A stretch of 64,000 nt of DNA from Dolomedes plantarius (Eukaryota > Arthropoda > Arachnida > Araneae > Dolomedidae), in the NCBI GenBank assembly GCA_907164885.2, contig OU015501.1, positions 24,313,591 through 24,377,590 on the forward strand, in the 5' to 3' direction. Below the pieces are notes generated by a model, which was not told the DNA's origin, searched no databases, and saw only the letters and a list, made by a program, of their open reading frames with translations. The first letter of the stretch is position 1. Each line of letters begins with the position of its first letter. Position numbers and translations under genes: made by a program. Shown in pieces: positions 56,701 through 64,000 of the stretch.

Positions 56701-59700
56701 TAGGTCCAGCGGTTTGGTCTGTGCGTGTATGTCAGTCAGTCAGTCAGTGAATGCATGAAGAGCAGTTACGGAACTGTTTTATATATATAGATTAAAACAA
56801 AACCATTTAAAGTTGTAAATAAAGTCCACTTTTTAGTTATACAAGTTAAAGAAATTAAACTAACCATGAATAGCTGCAACAGACTAGTAATGACAACTCT
56901 TTTCAACGGTGCAGCTTCTGAACAAGCTTTTTACAACATATTTAGTTCCATCCACAGCTGGTTTCAGAACATCATCAGGATTTGGGGAGTGGTGCTGGGA
57001 AATGGCGAGGCAGTGTGGATGACATAGGTACAGTCTTTAATTGCTCTAGGAAAAGTAATCGAAATAGTCTTATAAATAAAGCAATTCATGACGTGATAGA
57101 GAAAATTGAAATTTATTTTAATTTGGGGAGGTGCAAGTTATAACAACAGTGACAGTCTTTCAATTTAATTGAAGTGGTTTTGAACAGAACAAAATTATGA
57201 ATTGCATGCTTCCTTCATGGAAAAAAAAAGGATACATACCAACTAGTAATAAGAGGGTCACACTGAAATTTTTTCAGATACCGCTAAATGGTACAAGTTA
57301 AACTTACAACTCTTAAGAGTGTTCAAAGTATTCCCTCTACGATCAATGCACTTATGTAGGTGAATTTTCCAAAGATTAAATGTATAAAGCCATCCATTTC
57401 TTGGATGTAAATGAAAAATATGCTTTTATAACCTCAATCCCATCCCCGGAATGATAATGATGCCAACATAAATTTTTTTTAGAATAAAACTAGCCAAAAG
57501 TCACACATAGCAAGAACAGGAGAATAGGGTGGATGTTCTATAACTTTTAGGTTTTTTGGTTGAAGAAATTTACCTGTAATCCTTGCTGTATGAGAAGATT
57601 CATTGTCATGGTGAAGCATAAGTCCCCTAATATTCACCTTTTGAAGAATTTCTTGAAGAGAACTTAGTGGCATACCAGTTAACTGTAGCTATTTCTGCTT
57701 AACTTTACAGCTTTAACCAGCCCTGTACTTCTGAAGACCACGGAATACATACTTTTTTCCATTGATCGTTGTCTTTCACCATGTTGCTTTGGGGTCATCT
57801 TCGAAGACCCATACTTTATTTTCTTGGCATGTTTGAAACATCCAAAAAGGTATGTACAGTCCAACCACAGTACGAAGAACCACAGGTGCATACTGCCAAG
57901 ACGATTTCTATTCACTCTGTCAGTAGGCTGCTGAGGAAGGAGGGGGAAAAGTCTCGTAGTCTCTCGCATTCTTGAAATGACCGGGATATCAATGTCCAGT
58001 GTAAAAGAATACGCAGAGAAGCAAAGGTGAGAAACTCCAAATTGAATCTCTGAGGAAACTTCAGAAAAAATGAACCACCGAAAACGTAGCTTTAGATAAT
58101 TTTGCTGTGATTGTAATCCGAAAATATTCACTCCTATAAAACTCCTATTTTTTAAATAGATTTGCTTCTTTCTTTTTATTATTTTGAAATTATTATTCAC
58201 ATATTCGATCAAAAATAAAGTTTTAAAAATTAACTTTAAAATTGCGGACAAAAAGCAGCCTGAAATACATTCCGTATTTCACAAACAAACACATCCGAAA
58301 ATATGACGTTTTCCCCTATTTTCTAAGTAGACTAGCTTTTCTCGCGCATGCGTAACAGCTTCCAGGGACCTCGCTTCCGTGGTCGGACAGTACGTCTCAT
58401 CACCAGTTATGATTTTAGAAATAATGTGGTGCCCATCATTACTAAGTAATTTTAGGGCTTCTTTAGAGATTCTGACATGCTCCCGTTATTGGAGTTCTGT
58501 TAAATTATGAGGGACCCTATGACAAACTAATTTTTCCCTATACAGTTTTTTCGTGAATAATTTTATGTATAGCTGCAGATCAAATGTTAAGTTCCTTTTG
58601 TATCATTTTGTAGATACAGCAATTATCATTGATTAATATTTTTTGTACAGCACAACACATTTTCCGGGACTACAGCTGACAAAGGTCTTATTGTGTGTTC
58701 TTATCCAGGAGAGAATTTTGATTCTTCTAAATTCTGTTAAACCATCTGAATACAGTGGTACAACATGGAGCTCATTTCCATACACTAATTGTTGATGTTG
58801 AAGGCATCTTCTGGATTAAGCCCCACTTTAAAAATCAGCTCGATAATGCTCTTAAATTAACTCCATTTTTCTTCTTTCAAAAATTTATTCTAAAGATAGG
58901 TAAATTGCAACTGTTGTCACAAATTATCATCTGCAGACATAAAAAATTCAAATTTAAATATTTGACCAATAATTTTTTTTGGGCACACATCATCTGCCCG
59001 TCTAAAAAATTTCAGTGTTACCCTCGTATGATAAAGCACATGAGGGTTAAACATAAATAATTTAACTTTAGAACAGCATTTTTAGGCTATCATAAATAAA
59101 AGTACCGTATTTCCCCCGATATAATCTGCAAAGCCTTTTTTTAGAGTAAAAAAAAAAAAGTTGCATAATCTGCAGCACCGTATAATCCATGGCAATTTTT
59201 CAACCCTTTATTTAAAATATTGTAAAACAATTTTCCAGATTAAATAATTTTCTTAAAGGTGATTGCTAATCTTGGTCATGCAATTTTTGCAAGAAACTTA
59301 ACTGCTTTCATAGCATCATTTCATCTTTAATATTGTAATATTAGAAAATTTTAACCCCGATCAATCACACGGTGTATTTTATTTCTGGCCGACCATTGAA
59401 CGACTATGAAACGCTAAATTGTTTCTTTTCATAATCTGGTAGCATCACATGGGCCCACCAAAGAAGTTTCCAATATTCATTTCTCATGCAGTAGTTGAGC
59501 TTTCATCTTATATTTGTTGTAGAGACAGCTCTCCCATTTTCTCTCTCTTTCAAAATCTATTAATTCATTCTTCCTTTAATTCTGGGCAGTGAGGTTTCCA
59601 TGGCGATTAGCTCTTTTACGTCTGTTGCATTTTTCAAAATAGTCTTGTTTTTTTTCCCACAATCGAATATTTGATTCGTCAATGTTAACAATCTTGCAGT

Positions 59701-62285
59701 TCTTCCCGATTTCCTACTTCGGTAGCCGTCTCTATAACTTTTAGTTTAAAATCTGCTGGTGCTAACTTAACATGCTTTCGCTTCAAACATGACGATATAT
59801 GAACTAGAATATTTTCAGGACGGACACGCCAGGTCAAGACAGAATGCGAAATGACCTATCTGTGATTTATTTTTTTAAACAAACAGCATTTCTTTCAAAA
59901 CTTTATTGTAAGCTTTTCTGATGGAGAATGTTTTTTTAAATCAGATTATCCACGGCGGTGTATAATACACGCAACGGAAATTGAACTTTTTTGACGCATA
60001 ATCCATGGATTATATACAGGAAAATACGGTATATTAGGATTATACTTAATGTTTCTTTTTTTTCCTCCATTAATTTTATATTAAAAAAATGAAGGGTTTA
60101 ACCACTCAAGTAATTTGTTCATTTGTGATATGGGCAGACAAATTGCGAGTGGTTTGATTTGCCTGTACCAGACATAGGTGCAGCTAATCACACATTTAAT
60201 ATATTGCTTTACACTTATGCTATTCAAATGCATTAGTAAATATTTTTTTTTTCTACAAAGATGAAAGTATCAAACCTCTGTTGGCAAATCTTTCTCAGGC
60301 TTTTATTGGCTCTTGAGAGCTGTATGACAAGTATTTTCTGTTGCGATTAAAAGTGTTCTTTTCACAGGTAGTGATCATTTTTCTGAGATTCTTCCAGCAA
60401 CATATTATTCTGGTCTTATAAATTTTGAATAGATATATTATTCCCCTATAATTTTATCAAGTTGCTTTTTATTTTTTTTTCTTCTAAAACTATTGAACTT
60501 TCAGTTTATTCTTCACTCCCCATCTAAAACTGATGACTATGATTTGACACAGAAATTTCAGGTGGATAATTCTGAAAGTTCTTCAAATTATCAGAATCAT
60601 TTGATGATAAGTCCAGTTCAAAGATGCTGACGTTCAAGTGCGAGTTTTTAATGAAAATCCATACTTGAAATATCCCTCCTGCACCTAAAAAGTTTTTCAT
60701 TTTGCACAATGCTACCAATAAGTATGGACACTTGATGATTCTTCTGAATATTATTTTATGAGAATTAAACAAAAATAACCTTACTGACCACATGGTTTCT
60801 GAATAAAGAATTACTATGCTGAAACTACTATCAAATCAGTATATTGAAAAGGCAATCTTGGAGCAAATCTAAGGAAAACAATTGAGAAAAATACATATAT
60901 TCACGACATATGTATGGGGAAAGTAACTTCTCTCTTTATTCACAATCAATGAAAACAAATAATGATTCCAGTAAGTTTTACAGAAATCTGGCACAAATGT
61001 ACACAAAAAAGCCATTTTTTCTGCAAATTTGTTAGTAAAAGTAATTAACAAATTTTTCTGATATTTGTTAATTACATTTTTTTTAAAAAGAAGATAAAAT
61101 TTTTCATTTTGGTTTAAAACACCTTCCAATTCAAAATTAAAGATATTCTTAGAACCAATATGAAAAATAATGGGCAAGTCAAGTGATTAATTAAGTCAAT
61201 TTCCAAAAAAGTAAGCATAAATTAACCAGTTCAATATACTGACGGTCGATTCTGAGTCACTATTATTTTTTTAAATAACTTAAGCCAATTGTGTCAAATC
61301 ATACACCAAATAATATTCATTGCACACTCGTATCATTTTAAAAGGCAACTAACTTAAGAGATTAATGCACATCTCGATCATTCAGTAATCTAAATTAGAA
61401 CAAAGCACTTTTCCCGCTTGTTAGTCTTAAGCCTGATTTACATTCATGTTTTTTATATAACATAATTTTGATCATACAGAAAAAGAAACAAGATTATAAG
61501 AATAAGGTTCCAAAACTTTCTAATTTGAAGGGAAAATGCCAGTTTGTTTATAACATTCTGCCTGGAAGAAACCCTGAAACAACCCAGGATTTATAAAATT
61601 TAGAAACAATTATTGTGATTACATGCACACAGACAAAATTATACAAAATGATAAAACTCAACTATGTGTTTTGGTATCTAAAATATTATGCATAATTATA
61701 ACTTTACATACGTTAAATTTGTACTGAATGCCCGCTTGAACAGAAATAAGAATGGTCTTCAAGCAGTCTAGAAATGAGTTTAGCAAGATATTAAAACAAA
61801 TTGAAATTTCTGGAGTCAGAAGCCAATATAAATTGTTCTCTTTACATGCAGTAGCTATGAATGCTATCAATGTATCAAAATAAATAATTCCATAATTAGG
61901 AATTTTATTTTCAGCATTATACTTTGCTTCAATACAAAATAAAATATATTTTCAGTAGATAGGCAAAAATAATTAGAAAGTTTAATTTCCAATAAAGCCC
62001 CCTTTGCTTACGAGAAAAACAATAATCATATGATACATTTATTAGTAATTAAGAATTTTTAAAAAAAATATTTTAACCACTTACGGTTCCATGTTTCTTC
62101 TTTCAGTAAATCAGCTTCAACTAACTCTATTGGATGGGTTGCATCAGGGCAAAGCTCTTGAAGAGGCTTTACTTTTGCTTCATCTTGTAAATTTCGCACA
62201 GTCCCCCGGACTTTATAGCCCTCATCAAGAAGAACTTTCACTATATGAGCAGCTAAATATCCTGAGGCTCCAGTCACCAAAACAA
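47550..62285 (-). CDS. Extended SDR oxidoreductase (DFR/CCR-like), 8 coding exons found, first exon missing
   Basis: NAD(P)H-dependent reductase of the extended short-chain dehydrogenase group related to dihydroflavonol-4-reductase and cinnamoyl-CoA reductase; the arthropod substrate is unknown, probably an aldehyde or ketone. Exons (minus): 62085-62285, 56865-57043, 54562-54698, 54387-54473, 52574-52775, 51053-51174, 49118-49262, 47550-47719. All introns are GT-AG and phases match. The Rossmann motif TGASGYLAAH is in the first of these, VIHTASPF and VVITSS in the second, and the catalytic YSKSK (Y-x3-K) in the third. About 414 aa are accounted for, longer than the roughly 330-350 usual. The excess is a Glu/Lys-rich tail. 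Single-base indels break exons 3, 4 and 5 (below). Exon 1 with the start codon is upstream of 62285 or outside the window. It could be a pseudogene, but clean splice sites and otherwise conserved motifs argue for a real gene with assembly errors. Confidence 0.85.
48285..48350 (-). mobile_element. SINE family B, tRNA-head fragment in an intron
   Basis: The minus strand has an A-box-like TGATAGCTGAATGGCTAGAG and CAGAGTCTGTGGGTTC, cut off inside the B-box. Confidence 0.6.
49118..49262 (-). CDS. SDR gene, exon 8
   Basis: Open, 48 codons plus one base. It reads MREELGITPKELNQTLIDTA, then SLIENGFVKKSKKYK. It resembles the C-terminal helix of DFR-like reductases. Donor GTAAGT. Confidence 0.9.
49984..50516. 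repeat. Diverged intronic duplication, copy 1
   Basis: Aligns along its length, same orientation, with 51689-52192. Both begin CTCTGGAGAGAAGATCCCTG and share AAATAAGTGTG-, GTTATATTAA- and TATGCAAATA-type blocks in order. This copy is interrupted by a SINE B body at about 50045-50120. Confidence 0.75.
50045..50120 (-). mobile_element. SINE family B, body fragment in an intron
   Basis: The plus strand reads TTTGGTTTGGAGTGCTATGG, then GCTACATGAGGGCTAATTAG, matching the body end of the copy at 12508-12670. It lies inside duplication copy 1 only, so it inserted after the duplication. Confidence 0.6.
51053..51174 (-). CDS. SDR gene, exon 7
   Basis: Open. It reads YNIPSIVAPYFAVWLNSF, then ILPRIGREFRFDNKR. 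Acceptor ATTCAG, donor GTAAGT. Confidence 0.9.
51689..52192. repeat. Diverged intronic duplication, copy 2
   Basis: Partner of 49984-50516; the two flank SDR exon 7. Neither copy contains exon sequence. Confidence 0.75.
52574..52775 (-). CDS. SDR gene, exon 6
   Basis: Open, 67 codons plus one base. It reads IIKKLLERSMPMVPK, then AVCDVRDVALAHLKAI, the D-V-R-D-V-A block typical of DFR-like SDRs, and ALSKEFKPHG. No indels. Confidence 0.92.
54387..54473 (-). CDS. SDR gene, exon 5 with one extra base
   Basis: It reads EEKKFELAVINPGLVLGP, then, after an extra base in the G3 run 54421-54423 (plus strand), INRSISTSVE-type sequence. Acceptor TTTCAG, donor GTCAGT. Confidence 0.9.
54562..54698 (-). 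CDS. SDR gene, exon 4 with the catalytic Tyr-Lys
   Basis: It reads EMVMEEGKVYTEG, then, after one missing base in the C3 run at 54658-54660 (plus strand), DWTNTESASLDLYSKSK and TLAERAAWDFVKELP. YSKSK is the SDR catalytic Y-x3-K. Clean acceptor and a GTAAGT donor. Confidence 0.9.
55391..55442. repeat. Perfect 11-bp inverted repeat (hairpin)
   Basis: GAGGTAACAGA and TCTGTTACCTC, with 30 bases between. It lies in an SDR intron, in a block that also has an imperfect direct repeat of about 50 bp at 55303 and 55533. Confidence 0.8.
56002..56791 (-). mobile_element. Non-autonomous Helitron, 790 bp, in an SDR intron
   Basis: On the minus strand it starts TCTATATATATAAAACAG (from 56791) and ends in a hairpin CCGTAGCGAAGCGCGG, then TTTTCAGCTAG (56005-56002). 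It is inserted between A and T. Termini match the element at 21251-22814. An internal block matches 21041-21190. No coding sequence. Confidence 0.8.
56865..57043 (-). CDS. SDR gene, exon 3 with three single-base indels
   Basis: It reads PIKDCTYVIHTASPFPST, then, with frame changes, PAVDGTKYVVKACSEA-type and RVVITSSVAAIHG-type blocks. One A is missing at the run 56981-56983, one extra T is in the run 56928-56932, and one A is missing at about 56883. Net length is one short of a 180-base exon. The acceptor is the second AG (CCTAGAG) and the donor is GTTAGT. Confidence 0.85.
57470..58735 (-). pseudogene. Mariner transposase (DD34D) relic, interrupted by a nested element
   Basis: In order on the minus strand: LCHRVPHNLTELQ-like text, then IITGDETY (first Asp) at about 58395-58420. 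The nested insertion follows, then WVFEDDPKAT-like and SMYSVVFRSTGLVKAVKL-like text, LMLHHDNESSHTA (second Asp) near 57595-57630, and PPYSPVLAMCDFW (third Asp). There are 34 residues between the second and third Asp, as in mariner DD34D. Several frameshifts. TIRs not found. Confidence 0.8.
57857..58390. mobile_element. TA-flanked 534-bp element nested in the mariner gene
   Basis: TA on both sides (57855-57856 and 58391-58392). Ends are inverted: CAGTCCAACCAC with a following AG-rich block, and in reverse CTGTCCGACCACGGAAG. Removing it with one TA rejoins the mariner text at TGDETY. An open minus-strand stretch inside has no recognised product. Confidence 0.75.
59105..60029 (-). mobile_element. 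pogo-like element, about 0.93 kb, internally deleted
   Basis: Flanked by TA (59103-59104, 60030-60031). Inverted ends CCGTATTTCCCCCGATATAA and in reverse CCGTATTTTCCTGTATATAA. The minus strand retains FKLKVIE-, NIRLWEKK- and HGNLTAQN-like pieces near 59580-59780, resembling the N-terminal DNA-binding region of pogo-type transposases. The catalytic domain is missing. Confidence 0.65.
60032..62084. other. SDR intron remainder
   Basis: No additional gene or repeat recognised. Confidence 0.4.
62085..62285 (-). CDS. SDR gene, exon with Rossmann motif (called exon 2)
   Basis: Acceptor TTTTCAG precedes 62285; donor GTAAGT follows 62085. It reads VVLVTGASGYLAAHIVKVLL, then LVEADLLKEETW. The Met-Phe-Ser seen just upstream is intronic. 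It enters in phase 1, so a short upstream exon must supply the start. Confidence 0.9.
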
Positions 62286-64000
62286 CTGAAAACAAAAAAT
62301 GCCATTTAAACTACAAAATCTGCTTTTAAATTTTAAATACTGGGCTGAAATGCTAGAATATTAAATTGAATAAGATGTCATAAATTTTCATAGCTATGAT
62401 GAAGTAGATGGTTAAGCAGGTTTGTCCCCAATATGTAAAATAAAAGACTTTCCCTACAGAAATTCCTCTAAAGATGCCCTTCAGTCCCCCTGAGGCAGGT
62501 ATATAAAAATTTATGTACTATGACAGAACAAAATAAACAGCTGATACATTAATTTTAAAAAACTTTAAAAACTGATGTGTAGTTACCTGAAGTTTTTAAA
62601 ATGAAATGAGAAATCCCTTTATTGACCAGTAAAGTGCATAAAACTTTATATTCCATAATATTTTACTTTAATGCCTCAACAGCTAATAGGTGACTTCATA
62701 ATAGACCTTTACAATTATGTTACATTTATAAAAAAATTATGTAATTCTAAAATGTACATGACAGTGAATTTATGCAGCCTCTTTAATGATTGATTTGTAC
62801 ATGAATGAACTAAATTGATTATCTACACAAGATTATCACAGAATGAAGTAGTTATAGTCATAAGACTCAAAAGATTTATCATAAAATTTCCCCTAAGGAG
62901 TTTAAGAAGTTTGAGAGACAAAATATTCTGTAAGGTCAGAAGCAAACATTTAAAAAAGGAAATTTTACTGTTAAAACATGTGAAACCAAGAGTAATTATT
63001 TTTTTTAATATCTTTATTTGTAACAAAACATTACTGCTCCAACATCAGGTTTTTATTTATTTTAAAAATCATGAAATCATGATAAAAACTACACAAATTT
63101 TGCATACCTTGTTTAAAACACGTCTTTTTTTTTGTAAATTTCTTAAGATATAAATTTAAAGCAAAAATATTTGCCTAACAGATCCTTTAATATAAAGCAG
63201 CTGTCCTGCTTTAGCTGATAATACTGCTAAAGCAGTATATATTCAGGAAAACCTACACAAAACATAATGGATTAATTTTGCACTTTTCCCACAAGGAATG
63301 TTACCAAAAAGGTAAAGTACTTAGTCTACACTCATAAGCTCTAAATTTAGAGAATAGTTTAGAACACATGATTTTTTTCAACAATGAAATTACTTAAAAC
63401 TTATGTATGTATGTATGTATGTATATATGTAGTTGCTCCAAGAGAAAAAAACTCCATTAGAAACAAGTCATATGTTGGAAAATAAAGGATAATAAATAAG
63501 GCCATAAGCTAGAAACAAATAATTGTCTGCAAGCCTAGCTTTACTGTCAGGTCAATTATAATTAAGTCAATTGGTCAAGTTATTATAAAACATTTAAATA
63601 CGCTAACTTCCAAATATATGCCAGCTGGCTATCTGCTTTACAATACAAAAGTCGACGATTGGAAATAACACATGAATTATCCAACAAAATATCAACATGC
63701 CCTATAAATTGAGAATCTAATATTCCCCACAGAAAAATTAAAGTTTACACATACCTTAACATTATTTAAATTAAGTTAACACAAATTCACTTTTTAAAAA
63801 ATTAAGATCATTGTTATCTTAACAGAGCCCTGTAATACATTTTCAAGCAATCTTTTTTTTACACTACCTAACATGGTTAATCAGGAGTATGTGCTTTAAG
63901 GTACAGTACTTTATATGATGCTTAAATAGATCTCATATTCATTTTGCACATAGTATGATCAAACAAGATAAATATCTTAATTTAAAATTTTGGCAAATTT
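62286..64000. other. Upstream of SDR exon 2; exon 1 not located
   Basis: AT-rich, with a (TATG)n tract at about 63403-63428. A short first exon ending in phase 1 may hide here, but I could not pick one. Confidence 0.3.

Noticed and set aside
58755..59060. Possible C2H2 zinc finger (CPSKKFQC...HMRVKH)
   Set aside because: Cys spacing (C-x6-C) does not fit, only one unit, and no gene context.
1..64000. CRISPR arrays, rRNA genes, prokaryotic operons, riboswitches
   Set aside because: None seen; introns, SINEs and LINEs show the DNA is eukaryotic nuclear.

Overview
The window is eukaryotic, arthropod-like DNA, most likely from an orb-weaving spider. It is AT-rich and dominated by transposable elements. 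Its one spliced gene has canonical GT-AG introns, and tRNA-derived SINEs, LINEs, Helitrons and Tc1/mariner/pogo elements fill the rest. The spider assignment rests on the TE families and on the spidroin-like character of the large ORF. It is inference, not proof.

Layout. Bases 1-4330 hold a minus-strand LINE with an open endonuclease/RT ORF2 that runs off the left edge. From 4.3 to 18 kb the window is a TE graveyard: two copies of a DNA transposon carrying a GCDGTAVNTG motif, Tc1 relics, SINEs, a hAT-type MITE, a solo LTR and a LINE RT relic. From 19 to 25.2 kb there are Helitron pieces, tandem and direct repeats, a LINE insertion inside a Helitron helicase, and a 2.3-kb pogo/Tigger element. 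From 25 to 32 kb the sequence is mostly unassigned, with a LINE RNase H relic and SINEs.

The most interesting locus is 32481-39605 (+), an uninterrupted 2,374-codon ORF. Its middle part resembles helical repeat units of tubuliform/aciniform spidroins in hydrophobic pattern. Its C-terminal 1,083 residues are eight repeats of about 135 aa, each with the same four cysteines and usually a Trp-Cys pair. It is rich in Lys, Asn, Ser, Ile and Phe rather than Ala and Gly. I know of no described silk protein like it, and it is my main candidate for something undescribed.

From 47.5 to beyond 62.3 kb (-) lies a spliced extended-SDR oxidoreductase gene of the dihydroflavonol-4-reductase/cinnamoyl-CoA-reductase-like group. 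I located eight coding exons with matching splice phases; the first coding exon was not found. Three exons carry five single-base indels, four of them in short runs. Its introns hold a Helitron, a mariner relic with a nested TA-flanked element, a pogo-like element, SINEs and a diverged intronic duplication.

Indels at short runs also break the otherwise well-preserved LINE ORF1 and the GCDGT transposase. This could mean residual long-read assembly error rather than true pseudogenes, and it affects every 'broken' call here.
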